Assembly (NCBI RefSeq): GCF_000004195.4
Contig: NC_030684.2
Location: forward strand, 72,089,392-72,153,391
Source of the DNA: Xenopus tropicalis
Lineage: Eukaryota > Chordata > Amphibia > Anura > Pipidae
DNA: 64,000 nucleotides
Direction: 5' to 3'
In this document: in pieces, positions 23,554 through 37,900 of the stretch
Layout of the letters: every line of letters begins with the position of its first letter
Position numbering within the stretch: position 1 is the stretch's first letter
Made by a program: the position numbers and the translations under genes
The notes under the pieces: model-generated
Seen by the model: only the letters and a program-made list of their open reading frames with translations
Told to the model about the DNA's origin: nothing
Database searches by the model: none

Positions 23554-23559
23554 TTTATT
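23554..23559 (-). terminator. rgl2: Likely RGL2 polyadenylation signal
   Basis: TTTATT on the plus strand reads AATAAA on the gene strand, about 250 bases beyond the RGL2 stop. It is the nearest canonical hexamer. Confidence 0.5.
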
Positions 23560-23811
23560 GCATCATTCCCTTTTGACAGGCACTAGAGGTTCCCATTAGT
23601 ATGACTTGGCACATGAGATCATTTAGCATTGTATGCCATAGTGTACTGGAGCATCTTGTTGGGCGATAAAAGTGTGATGTCTGCTTGTGACATGTCATTG
23701 GTAAAGTCAGTAACACAGGATCCTGTTGTGTTTAGATTTCAATATAAGATTTTTTCCTGTATATTTTTAATTCCTCTTTACTTTGGGAGCAGATGAATCT
23801 CATGGTGAGCT

Positions 23812-26800
23812 TTAGAAAAGTGCTCTTGCAAGGTCTCCTGCCTTTGCTTTGACCTTAGGGATTGTGGCACTGATGAGCATTTTAGCGGGTGCCTGGGTGT
23901 CTGTAGAAGATGCTGAACTTACAGTCTTACGGGGACGGAGAAGAAAATCCAAGCTTGCAGAGCTCATGGCATAGAAAACATTTGCTTTCTCTGGAATAAC
24001 CAATTCTGATGAGACAAATAATATAACTGTTATTGTACAAACTCAGTAACAGAGTCTCGGTAACACCAGAATATTAATTTCATGACATTACCATATGCTG
24101 TAGCTGTGTCATTAAAGGAAAAAGGACCAATCCATGAAGGAGGAAAATTTATGCTGCAGGAGCAGATAAATTATTTTTGCATGGACCAAAACAAATTGGT
24201 TCACTATGTGGCAATATGGAAAAATAAAACCTATGTGGGATCTACAAGTGTTTTATATGTCTATAAAAGTAAACAATGTATAACCTGTCTCTATGGCATG
24301 CTCCGGAGTACTGGGTATAGAGTATACTCTGTGCAATTAGAATTATCACATATATACAAAGTATCGGTATGTGAATCAAACTGAGATGATAAGCAACCCT
24401 CTGGGCACACAACCATATGGGTATCTAGGGCTTCATGTATGATTTATTCAATCAGACATAAACCCTCAACACAAAGGGGAGCAGTATGATAAAACTGCAG
24501 GCACGGAAATAGTACACTTAACAATAAATAAACTAATTTTCCTATGGTGCCTTGCACACTTCTGATATTCCCCTTCATTACAGGTATTTTAGCCACAGAA
24601 TATGCAAGGAAATTATGGGAATTTGGGTCTTGGCTGGGGGACAGCTGACTACTGCAACATTGTATCAATTTTAAATTTAGTCTGAGTAGTACATGGGAAG
24701 TCATAAACCGTGAACAAGGCCCTCTAAGTTTTGCATGGATTATCAATTTATTTTGTATGTAATGGCATATTTATTACAGTGTGTAAGCCAACATCACTAG
24801 TGATGTTGTCTATAGCAACCAGTCAGCAATTAGGATTTAACAGTCACCTACAAATTAGAAAACCAAAGCAAAGACCTGGCTGGTTGCTATGGGCAACATC
24901 ACTGGTGATGTTGGCTTACACACTGTAATAAAAATGCCCCTAAATGTGTACTCTAGGGTACTGTACAATACTGCTGAATATGTTGGTGCTTTATAAATAC
25001 GTGTTAATAATAATAACTGCAAATGAGAAACAGCTAATGCTGTAAATAGCAAGTACAGTTATAAATGACTTAAAAAGCCTTGAGCATTTTTAATTTATAC
25101 ATATTTGAAAGTTGCTTAGAATTACATTTGCGTCCATGCTAAACTTATATTTGGGGTAATATCTGTGTAACCACATATATGAAATTTGCTACAAAAATAA
25201 ATGACTGATTTCTACTGTCAAAATGCTTCTACAGCAATTGTCAGAATATGGCTCCAACTCAGTTTCACCTCTGAGGTAAATGTGAAACTCTAACCTTTGC
25301 CCTCTGGCAGCAGTTGGATGAGTTCCTGTGGCCCTTGAGGAGTCATGTGATGTTTCCTGAGAATTCGATCAATAACTGCAGGTGCTTTTTCCTGACTGCT
25401 GATCTGTAAAAGCAGAGCCACTGTTAATATGGTGTGTATGGGCAGTTTCTAAATAATACTGAGTCCTGTTGCCTGCTTACCCTCACACTTTTGTACACAC
25501 TGTTCTCCTCAGCTGGCTCTACCCGCACACGAATGATGCGATGTTCTGCATTGGAGCCAGTGGGTGAAGAATGCTCTGCTGTATGGTCCAGAGATGGATG
25601 AGGCTCTGCAGAAGCATTAATAGCACTTCCACATGAGGCAGAGCGTCTATGAGTGCGTGCCACTGGACTTAATGCAAGAAGCCCTTTCATTGGCAGCTTT
25701 GGTGAACTCTGAGTGTCCAGAGCTGGCACTGATGGGCTCTTCTGGTGCTGTTAATGAGAATGTGGCAGTCTTATGTCAAATGCTGGTTATATTGGAAGGA
25801 AAAGCAAAAACATGAAAGGGGGAACAAATCAACTATTGAATGATCAGAGCAATTTACAGGGAGATTTTGCTAAAGGAATATGTCATTTAGGCAGTCAAAG
25901 ATTTTCCAAACATGCCACTACCACTTGGGCCTCAGTCTTACTCAGCAGGTATATAATGTGAAGAGTGCACTTGTATCTTAGCACTCTCTGGGTTTTGAGA
26001 AATATCCTTTTGTTACAAAGAGAAAGTAAGTTTGATTACCGGACTAAGGCTGAGAGCCATCTGTCTATCACAAGGTGTATCCCAGGATACTACATGCATG
26101 CTAGGTCCAAATGGGGCTGCAATGGCAGCCAGGAGGCTGTAGGGAAAGAGATAGGAATAAGAATATTTACATTATATTAGTATTATAAATGCAATAAGGA
26201 AAATCTAGCAGTTGTCCAGTATTTTATTTAATAAATGAATGTCAGACCTAGAGACCTGAGGCTGCATCTGGTTGAAGTATGCTTGGCCAGCATGAAATGC
26301 TTTAGCTGAAGAGCTTTGTGTGCAGTCTGTTTATCCACGTAATTGTTTTAGGAAACTGATTTCTCACCACAATAACTTTACACTTAATAGTATGTAAAAC
26401 AGTATGTAATATGTATATTAAAGACATACTCTCTCGGATTGTTTTCCTGAAAATCATGTCATTTTTAAAACAGAATGGCTTTACTCAAATTTTGAAACTG
26501 TTTTAGTTTAACTATCTTTCAATGCAAACAGAGAAAGAATAAGGAAAACTATACCCCCAGAATGAATAATTAACTAACAGTTTATATTATGCTGAGTGAC
26601 TTATTAAAGAATCTCGCCAAACTGGAATATATATATCAGTAAATACTGCCCTTTTACATCCTTTCCCTTGAGCCACCATTTAGTGATGGGCTGTGTGCTC
26701 CCTCAGAGATCATCCAACAGGAAATAATGCAGCTCTAACTGTAACAGGAAGTAGTGTGGGAGTAAAAGGCAGAACTCTGTCCATTAATTGGCTGATGGGG

Positions 26801-29800
26801 CCTAGCATGTATGTGTCCCTTGGCTTGTTTGTGTGCACTGTGAATCCTATGATCCGAGGGGGTGGCCCTTAATTCTTAAAATGGCAATTTTCTATTTAGG
26901 ATTACCCAATAGCACATACTACTAAATAAGTATATTTTTATGAAAATGGCTTATGTAGATGAAGCAGGGTTTTATATATGAGCTTGTTTATGCAATATAT
27001 TATAGAGACCTACATTGTTTGGGGGTATAGTTTCCTTTAAGCAGCAGTACTGTCACTCTCTATAACAGACTATTGACACTCCATTGGTTGAGAAATTCTT
27101 CGTTGCCAGTGCTGTAGGGGTTTGAGTCTTTTACATGATTATGTTAAATTATGTAGAGAGATTAATATAGATAACTTAATAAGGCAAAAGAAACCAGTTA
27201 TAGTAGTTTTAAACATGTAATATGTAAGATATATAAATTTAAAAATTGTGTTAGAATTTGGCTGAATGCCAGCACTTTTTGCACGATTCAGATCTTGAAG
27301 AAAAAAAATGAATGTGAAAACTCTTTGTTTACAAACAGATTTCTAGATTGTGTTCAGATTAGAGATCTGGGAAATCACAAGTGTTCATTCTGAACCCTGA
27401 AGGCATACCCCCCAACATTTGAAAAATATTCAAAGGGACAAAAAGAAATGCCAAACTTTTTTGACCACTCCCATTTTACAAAATTTGGCAGGTTATGTAA
27501 AGTTTGAACACATTTCTGTGGGTTTTGGAGTCTTGTTTTATGTGTTATTACAGTTTTTCTAAAAAAAATAAAAGGTGAAATTGCCCTTTAAGTCTCAGTT
27601 CCCCCAAGAGACCTGTTTAGCTTATTAGTTACAGTTGTATCTCAGTGCAGGTGTAGCTTGTTAACTTTTCTGGGCTCTCTGCCAAAAGCTACTTTTTAAT
27701 TAAGTTTGAGAAACATTATTTTTTTTAGCGTTCAGTGCAGGAGATCGAAGGGAAATGAGGGACTTTTCAGAAAGAATCCGGGACAGGACTGCGGGCGGGA
27801 CTGTAAAAATTGGGACATTTGGGAGGTATGCTGAAGGTCATGTGACTTTATGGGCAAGGGCACACAGTTTATGACCTGTTTCTCTACGCCTTTATTTTGT
27901 AGCCAGGCAGAGAGAAGCGGATCCACTCCTATATGCTTCCAGGTTTAGCAGCACCAATAGGCATAGCTTTGATTTTCATAGATATTGCATTTTTCATATT
28001 CATGTATTACATCTGTACTTACCTTAAGTCTACTAAAATTATTTAAACAGTAATTAAACCCAATAAGATTGTTTTTCCTTCAATAAGGATTAATTATATC
28101 TTAGTTGGGATCAAGTGCAAGGTACTGTGTTATAATTACAGAGAAAAAGGAAACCATTTTTAAAAATGTGAATTATTTGATCGAAATGGAGTCTATGGGA
28201 GATGGCCTTTCCGTAATTCTGAACTTTCTGGATAATGGATTTCCGGATAAGGCGTCCGATACCTGTATATGCAATATTCCCACCCCCACAGTACTTTCCA
28301 TAAATGGCATACCCAGTGTAACTAGTGGGCTAAATACAGAGAACCTCTGTTGTCATATTGCACATTAGTGGCTTTTACTATAACTCTGATAATCCCTCCA
28401 CCAATTCAGCTAAATGTTACTAAAGAAATATACTAATATTCATATAGATACAAGGTAATATATAATAAAAAATGTGCAGCATAAAATCCATATTAGTACA
28501 TACTGATATACTTACTCTGTGCAGTGTGTGATGACCACCTTTGGTTTAGGTGGATTTGACGTTGTTACTGTGTCTTGAGTAGGTTCAATGTCACATGACA
28601 GCTGGTAACTAAAAACAAATGCGTTTATTTTTTTGTCTATTTATTACATTTTCTTTTATTAAGTACATACTAACAAATGAAGACAGGTCATTTCAGAATA
28701 TGTTCATAATTGGGGCCCTCTTAACAGAGATTCCTTTGCTGGTGTATAGAGGTGGGGTCAGTCAACTAGTTTATTTTAATTATTACAATTATTCTTTATT
28801 TATAAATATTTGGTAAATACTAAATTAATCTTCTCAGAGTTGAGCAGCATTGTCAATGGACCCCTGATATCACTGTCACCCTCTTTGGCCTGGACTGGCA
28901 ATCTGTAGATTTTGGTAATTGGCAGAGGGGCTGCAAACAGGGGCCCATTTTACTTAAAAAAATATACTTTTTTTAAAATTTGTGTTGGCCGTAGGGAACA
29001 GCAGGATTAGACAAAGTGGCTGCCTGGCTTGGCTCTGGAGCTTTATGTGAACAACACTGTGTGCAGCCAGGTTAAATTAAAGTGGCGCATATGTCTGTGC
29101 ATGCCCTGGCCCCTCATCATCACATCTACGTTGTCTTCTGTTTCTTCTTCTGCACCCAGACATAAATAAAAATATACCAGTGCCACCTGCTTGTTCTTCG
29201 GTTACACAGCTTCTGTTACAGTTTTTGTCAAAAATGGCAGAAAAAAATGCCTTAGTAGGGCACAAAAACGAAAAGCTCAGGCATAAAGAGCAGCAACAGG
29301 TGGCCCTGCTTAGGAACATTGCTAAACTGACTGGGTATTTGCCAAATCGTCATCCAGTCAGGCGCCAGGCCTTGAGCTTTCTGTCAGGAGAGCACGAAGG
29401 AAAACGTTCTAATGGTAAGAACTAGTTTTATATTTTTTTAATTTTCCTGTCTCTATCTACTCATTGATATTGTTTTGTGTTCAGTTCAGTGATAGTGCAG
29501 TTGACACACACTATCAAAGTACAATGTTTTAAGTTTGCTGCTTTTAAGATACATTTATTTAACCAAGTCTTTCTTGTTGCATGTGCAGAATAAGCTTACT
29601 GGTTGGTTGTTTTTCTGATGTGGAATGATACTGCATGATATTTTGATGGACTTTTTGGAAATTATTTTACTGTTACTAATAATTTGAAAGTTAATTGTTG
29701 AATATTTCGTAACTTTTTGTAATGCTAGTAGCCAGGGCCCTTTGGATAGTGTAGCATAGGGGCCTCACATCTCATTAATCCACCACTGATTATACTAATG

Positions 29801-32800
29801 TGATTGCTTGGCCCTAGGGCCAAATTATTGCATTACAATGAATGGAATATGAAATGGCGATATGAAAAGTGACCCAATGCATTCCTCAATCCAACAGAAA
29901 GTTGGCCAAATTAGTCTGAAGCACCCGAATCAGCAGCTTAAATCTGCCTTTGTATGGCCACCTTTAGGGCAGTGGCAGATGGGAGATTAGTTGCCCCGCA
30001 ACAAATCTTCATTGCCGCAGGTGACCAATCTCCCCGTAATGCCATCCCACAGGCAAGAATCAGTGTAGTGCAGGGTTTTATGATCAGCTTAGGTAGAAAA
30101 GATCAGAAAACCCTGCACTACACTGATGAGCCCCAAGAAGGGCGAAACTGGTCTGTAGTTGGGAATCTGATCAGCTATTATCCTGGCTTCTGCTTTATAC
30201 CCAGTGGATAAGCTTTAGCCTATAGGATAAACCCATGTAAATGGGACTTTTCTAAGAGCCTTAAGGAATTTCTTCTGAGAATCCTGTTATGACTTATTTG
30301 CATACGTATGAGGCGGTCTCCTCAACCCTTTTGACTTGTTCCTAAACACACGTAGAGCCACGACAAGTAGCTGCTACTAGTATTGCTGTGTGTCTTCACC
30401 CTTAGAATTGTTTCTGTTCAGGTCACAATTGCTGGTAAACAATAACTTATTCTAAGGTTCATTAAAACACTTTAGTAACAAACTGTAGAATCTCACCTTT
30501 CAGCCTCACTAATTGGCTGAAGCCTCTGAAACCATGTGATAAACTGAGGATCAGAGTGGAATCGATATCCTTGGCAGACTGATTGCAAAATTCTTATTTG
30601 TGATAAGGCCTCAAACTCCTATAATGAAATAAAATGTGTAAAGAATATAATGAAATTCAGTAGCTATTTAGCAGTATAGGAATGTTTTAAATTACAGAAA
30701 AGCTATATTATAAAGGGAGTCGTCTTCTTTGCGAAGGTGCCAACCCCATTCTGCGCCCCCTACCCACCCCCCACCCCCAGCATTGCTTCATATGGGAGCA
30801 AAATTTAAATATTGCGCTGCGGGAGGGTGGCATGCCGCCCCTAAGATTGTGCCGCCCTAGGCCTGGGCATTTGTCTCGCCACAAATCCGGGCCTGTGTGA
30901 AGGAAATTATAATAATATTATAGTAGTAAAGAGAGAGCAAGCGAGAGAGTATACAGTTGATAAAGTCACAGAATGTAAAGTTAATAGAGGCATAATACTG
31001 TAGGAATCTAGGAATTCACCTTTCTTCTTTTTTCAAAGTTCAGGTAACCATTCTAAAAGGAAAACAGTATTGTGCATCAGAATATGTTTATTGGCAAATA
31101 ATGTCATGTTTAAAGCCAGAGGCAAGAAAACACCTTACTCCTTATTAAGACAAGTGGAGAGATCAAAACTATGCCCTTGCACTATATGCATGAAAAGAAA
31201 AACGAGAGGGGTTATGTCAGCCCACAGTCAGTGGCCAAAGTATCTGTAAGTAAAAAGCTTAGCCTCAGACCTATAAGCCCAGCATACAACAGAATATCAT
31301 CTCTAATAATTGCATCAGTGAACTTATGTTTATAATGTGATTACACAACACTAAAAGCAGCAATAATTGTTTGTGCCCTTTCTTTTTAGTATTCCATAAG
31401 CATTACTGAATCAGTAAGCCTGCATGGGATATTGCTGCCTGGTAAATCATTTTGAAAGCCACAGATTATAAATTATATAAACAAATACAATGATGCATGG
31501 CAAGCTATTGCTAGTTCTGAATTGAGTACATTGTATAGATAACTGAGCAATCAGTGTTTTATATCAATACAGCACCACAAAAAGAATTACCTGATGATTT
31601 TATATTTATTTGTACGGAAGTAAAAAATATTTTTATTGAAATTATTATGATTACATACCCAAACTGATGTTCAGAGAGCAACCATGCTATTACTATGTAA
31701 ATAAAATGGGTGGCATTCCCCTTCAATAAGACCTTTACCAGTGTTACTTTTTTTTTACTTTAGCAAAAGCTGCTAGCTAATCTAGAACTGGTCACAGAAA
31801 AGCACTGATTCTTACCTCTAGCTGGTCCCTTATGGCTGAATCCAACATGACCAGGTCAGTGAGGAACACTCCAAGGTATGGAACTACCCCCTGCTGTAGG
31901 AAAGGAAATGTTTGAAGTTGAACTGATGCTGGACAATAAGATAATGAGATATAAAAGGAAAGAGAGAAAGAGGGGAAAAAAATGTACCACTGCTCTGGAT
32001 TCCCTAGTGCGAGGCTGTTGTCTCTTGGAGGTTATTTCAGGTTGGTCATGAGGCTACAATATGGATTAAAAACACAAAATAGACTATAGATATATGTCAT
32101 ATTATTATAGGTTTGGCTACAATGACTATGAATATTATAGTCCAAATCAAAGAGAATAATTGATTCTCACCTGAAAAAGCAGCTCTCTCATTCGGGCATA
32201 ATTATCTTTTTCACAGAAAACCTCCCTCATTTCCTGGTAACTGCGTAGAATTTCCCTATGCAACATTATGAACATGATTCTGTGAGTATCATCCTACCAT
32301 TTCTTAGCCTGTTTTAGCACAATTAATATACATGACACTGCTTTTCTTACCCACCTTTAAGTATTACACTGGCTGATGTAGCTTTATAATGACAATTTAG
32401 GAATGTTTTTTCAGTGGTGTGTATTCAGCCCAGGATTTACTCACTTAGACCTACACCACATTGCCATTTTGACCTCTGCTGCCTATTGGCAAAGAACAGT
32501 GGTGCCTCTCTTTGCCAGTAACCAATGCTCACTAGTAGCAGATGGGCCTCTACACCACTATTAGCTAAGAAAAACCCAGCTGATACTTCTAGACATAACA
32601 TTGGTTGACATCAAATGCACTTTTTTGCGGAGCTGGAACTGTATCTTTATAATTGCTTTCTTCCCTGTCCCTATCCTTCTTTTACATCTGTACCCTTTTT
32701 TTTAAGATACCTGAAAACTTAATAAAACAGAGATTTACAACAAAAGAAAAACACTGGTAAACATCACCTTATTTTTGTTTACTTCACTACATTTTCATAC

Positions 32801-34907
32801 TTAGAGTAACTAATTTCATATATTGAAAAATTGTACAGGAAGTGATGCAAACTACATGTTAGTGGTTTCATTAAGCAAAAATATAATATAAATATATTAA
32901 CAGTCCTTAATGCCTTGTGGCAAGAACCAATGTGCCAGTTCAGCCTGCTCTGATGAATTGCGAGCAAACTGCAAAGTAGAGGGCAATGGAGTGAAATGGA
33001 ACCCAGAATTTAAGAACAGCCTTGATAGAGTTTTACAATCATGTCTTCCTTTAGCTGGTTGTGCCTACACACAAAATAAACTCTTCCTGTAAATAACGTG
33101 CTAATGGAGGCAGATATCTGTTTACCTGGATGTTTCTGCCCATACTTTCTTCAGTCTGTGTACAGCAGTGCTTTGCAATGCAGTGATAATGGCATATACA
33201 GAAGAGAAATTCCTGAGGGACCGGCACTCCTACAAAAACACACAGAAGCCATTGAGAAAAATGTCATAGGAGAAAAGGAGATGGGTTATATTACCAGAAG
33301 ACTTTATAGAAAAATAAATATTTAGGCAATAGATAGCAAGTGTGTAGGCAAGACATAAATTCAAACTGGGTAAAATATTAAAATATAGTTTTAAAAAATG
33401 TTTTTTTGTTAAAGGCTCTTGAAATACACTATAATTACCATAAAATACCTCATTCCTGCATTCTGAATTGCTGAAACAAAAGGACAACCTAATACTAATG
33501 TCATACTTTGCTAATCCCATACGGTTTCTAAAATGGACATACAGTGCTAAAAATGTATTTGCCTCGATTTGCATTTTCAAGTTCTGTAAAAATAACACCT
33601 AAAATAGACAAAACTCAGAAGATAGCTAACAATTTTTCATGTACATGTATTTCACCTCCCAAACCTTATCAATTATTGCACAATATAAAGATAATAGCTG
33701 GTTTAAGAGAGCCAAAAAGTAAGACCAATCTGCAAGCCATTTCTTTCTCACCTCTGCCACTCTCACCCACTTTTCTATGATTCGAGCTCTTTGTTGCGGT
33801 TTTAGTTGGGGGTCTCGAACACACGCAGAAGTCACTGCCCCAGAAAGACGATTAAAGTGCTGAACAGTCTCTCTGACTGACTGGCATCGGTTCCAGGGAC
33901 TTCCAACCTTGTCCCTTCGAGACCACACTGAGCCCAGACATTCATATGGGACCACACGTAAGAAGAGAGACTGCCAGGAGGAGAAGAGGAAATACAAATA
34001 GTGAAGCACGCAACAAGGTGCAATAGAGAGTGGACAATTGTGGGTCAAGAGGCACACATTACAAAAAAATACATATAATGTGCCTGGGTGCTTAAAATTA
34101 TTCATAATGGACAGCATTTTATCCCAATGTATTTAAATGAATTTTATTGCTGCTTCTTTGTCCATTATAAAGTATACACCCACAGACACCTAGGTAATAC
34201 TGTATGTGTGTATATTCAGAGATATTATTTATGGACACACACACCCAAACACACCTAGGTATTACAGTTAAAGGGAAGCAAATGCTGGGGTGTAGCAGAG
34301 AAGTAAAGCAACAAAGCAAAAGTCATGATGGGTCAGTCAAAAAAGGGAGTAGCCCAATGTAAAAAGTAACATAAGTGCAAAAATAAACTTTGCATGTTTA
34401 TTATTTAAAATAACAGACAAAGTTTCTGTCTCCATCTCCTCATCACCAAGTGTGCTTATATAAGTGAAATCTGAACAAGTACAATAAGTGACAAGTGGGA
34501 ATGTACTAGGGCAAGTGAGAATAAAGTAAGGAAATAGGGCAGAATCAGTGCAAAGAAGTGGGGTCGCGCACATGTGCATCTGTTTAGCTCACATACGGAA
34601 CACTGGGGACAGGATGCACTAATGTTTTCTGTGCATCCTGTCCCCAGTATTCCATATGTGAGCAAAATTTAAGTGTCTCTAGACGGCATGCTGCCCCTAC
34701 AATTGTGCCGCCCTAGGCCTGGACTTTTGTGGCCTTGCCACAAAATTGGGCATGGGTGAAAACCAAGCAGAACAACAAATTCAATAAAATGGAAACATAA
34801 CAAAAGAAGTGAATCAGTACAAAATGAGAAAGGGAAAAAAAGTTTAAGGCCTGTACTATTTATATAGTAATAGTAAATATAGTATATATTTAGTATTTAT
34901 ATATTTA

Positions 34908-34939
<32 letters not shown>

Positions 34940-37900
34940 TTTTTGGCACAAAGCATTAAAGGAACAGTAACACCAAAAAATTCAAGTGTGTAAAAGAAAT
35001 TCCAATATAATGTACTGCTGCCCTGCACTGGTACAACTGGGGTGTTTGCCTCAGAAACACTACTATGGTTTATATAAAGAATGCAGCTATGTAGCCATGG
35101 AGGCAGCCATTCAAATGAGAAAAGGCACAGGCACTTAGCAGATAACAGATAAAACACTATTATATTCTACAGAGCTTATCCGTTATCTGCTATGTAACCT
35201 TTGCCATTTCTCCTTTTTTCCAGCTTGAATGGCTGCCCCCAGGGCTACAAAGCAGCTTATTAATATAAACTATAGTAGAGTTACTGTAGCAAACACACAA
35301 CTTTTACCAGTGCAGGGCAACAGTACATTATATTTCTTTTACTTTAACACTCTTTAATTTTTTGGTGTTACTGTTCCTTTAAAGTGTCCTGCCAATCTGT
35401 TCAGATTAATAACACCCAGTGCTCCTACTAACTCAGGGAAACCTCAAAGATGGCAGTAGCTCCAGATTCCCAATTGTGTCTGGTGTCACTAGATGCAGGG
35501 CACAGACAACATATTGTGCTGATAAATATGCCCTAATTTTCTAGGCTGTATTTTATCTTGTACCATACTGCTAATTTGTTGAGTCAGGTAAATGTATCAT
35601 GAAACCTATTCTAGTTATTTCAAGAATAATGAAAACTCTAATAAAGGCAAAGAAGATGAACAAATTGATTGTGCAATAGTAACAGTATAACAGAAACAGA
35701 CTGTGCTCTCACAGCTTCCATAGATGTCAGTTGCTCAGCCACATGGCCAGCCTGGAAGGCCAGGATGTCTAAAGGGTCAGAGGGACCTCTCTCATGTCCC
35801 AGTGCAGCAGAACTATCCTGATTATCTTTCTCTTCCACATTCAGTTCCTCTAGTTTCTTCCCTATGTTGCCTTTCAAAAGTCTTGATAGCTGTTGTCTCT
35901 TCTCAGTTTCCAAAGATGAAAATTCTTCAGGGTACTGAGACATCCACGCACAAAACAGGCTGCTGACACTATCGAGAATAACAGACAAAAAGGATACAGA
36001 TAAACAGAAATAATTATAGTATTTGAAGTAGAGACCATGTGAGAAAAATGAAAGTTTTTTAGAAGGGGATAAGTGGGGCAATCAGTGCATGTGATCCTTA
36101 AAATAGCATGAAATATAGCCTAAGAGAGAATGGAACAGCCACAACCAATGTGTCAACATACTACAGGTTTTAGAATCCCACTCATCCAGATATGTCTGGG
36201 ACAGAAAACTGATACATACTCTGCATCATTCCATCCGTGGGTATCAGAATTGTGCCAACGGTTGTCACTCTCTAACCTGCAAAATACCAAAGACAGGAAT
36301 GGAGGCTGAAAGATGGTACTCAGGGTCCAACAGGTAAAAGTAAAATAATGTTTGATTACAATTATTTAAAGCTCAGTACACAGTGACATGGAGAAACGTT
36401 GTAGGGCATTTAGTTAATTTTCGGCCGGACTGAGCAACCAGTTGCAGCTGGGCTTATAATAGCAATTTCATGCAACTGATGCAGACGTTTAATGCAGGCT
36501 AAAGAATCTTGTACGTGTTTACTACCAGTGCATATGCATTTATAAACAGGGAGTGACAGGCACCTCTTGCTGAGAAATCCATTTGACGTATGGGTCACTG
36601 GGCTGAACAGAAAAATTTCTGTTATTTATTAATGTTATTAATGTTGTATATGATATATTGGTTTATCTAAGTGAAGAAAGAAAGAGAGATTTACATTTTT
36701 GGAAACATGAACACTCATAGATATTCTCACCTATGAAGCAGTATCCTGAGCACTTCATTAGTGCAGGTAAAAGTGCGATATGTTGCAAGGAATGCTGGGA
36801 TGTATGTAGTGTCCCCAAGGATGCGGGAGTCCAACAGATGATAGACAAGCTTTTGGAGAGTTCCAGCACGAAGTACTAGCACTTTAACTGGAGTCTGAGG
36901 AGAGAGAAAACAGAAACAGTATATGATGAGCAGGACCCTCTTTGCTTCCTCTGCTTCTTTTTTCACATTCATAATGTTATATATCTTGTAGATTGTAAGC
37001 TCTTTTGGGCAGGGCTCTCTTCACCTCTTGTATTGGTTATTTATTGCTTTATATGTTACTCTGTATGTCCAATGTATGAAACCCACTTATTGTACAGCGC
37101 TGCGGAATATGTTGGCTCTTTATAAATAAATGTTAATAATAATAATAATAATATATAACTTAGAATGGCAATATAGGTGGGAAGTATGTAGCACAATGAA
37201 GGCACAAAAAATGAAGACCTTTTTAAGGGAAAATATTTGTAGAAGCATAATTATCAACTGTTATTTGGTGGCTGTGTCAGAGCAACAGTTTTTAGTAAAT
37301 GTATAGTGATTAGCACAGGTAGTGGCACAACTAGACGTTACGGGCACCACTACAAAGACATTCCAGGGCTCAGTAGAGGTATAATTTTGCAGGACAAATC
37401 ATTTGTGATACACTGAAAACAAATATTAACTACTGTTCTGTTTGTCATGTGGGGGAAGCTTTGTTTCTTAAGGATTGTCTCCTTCTCCGCTGTATCTTTT
37501 AGTAGATTTCCAGACAGGAAGCCTGATAGGAATGAGATAAAAGGCTTGCGCCAAAATAACAGCTCAAATTTATTTTCTTCTAACAAATTGCTGAATTCTT
37601 TTCGTTTCCATTTGTAAATGTCACCAGTAGCAAAGGTTTAAGGTGCCCATACACATGGTATGGATCGGATCTTCACCCAATATCCCCACCTATGGGTGGG
37701 CGATATCGGGGAACATGTAGGCTAATTTGATCGTTATAATGGCGGCAATGGGGCAGTCGGTTTGGGGACCACAGCAACGAGCTGATGCGGTCCCTGATCC
37801 GACTGAATCTTTTAACCTGCTTGATCGATATCTGGCCAATTTCAGGCCAAATATCAGTCGTGTATGGCCGTCGTTTTTGCCTCTACACGGGCCGATAATC

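Noticed and set aside
33626..34117. 163-codon minus-strand frame
   Set aside because: Only 33752-33970 is exon (RGL2). The rest reads into introns on both sides past a CAG acceptor and a GTGAGA donor.
35638..36081. 147-codon minus-strand frame
   Set aside because: Only 35713-35968 is RGL2 exon; both ends are intron read-through.
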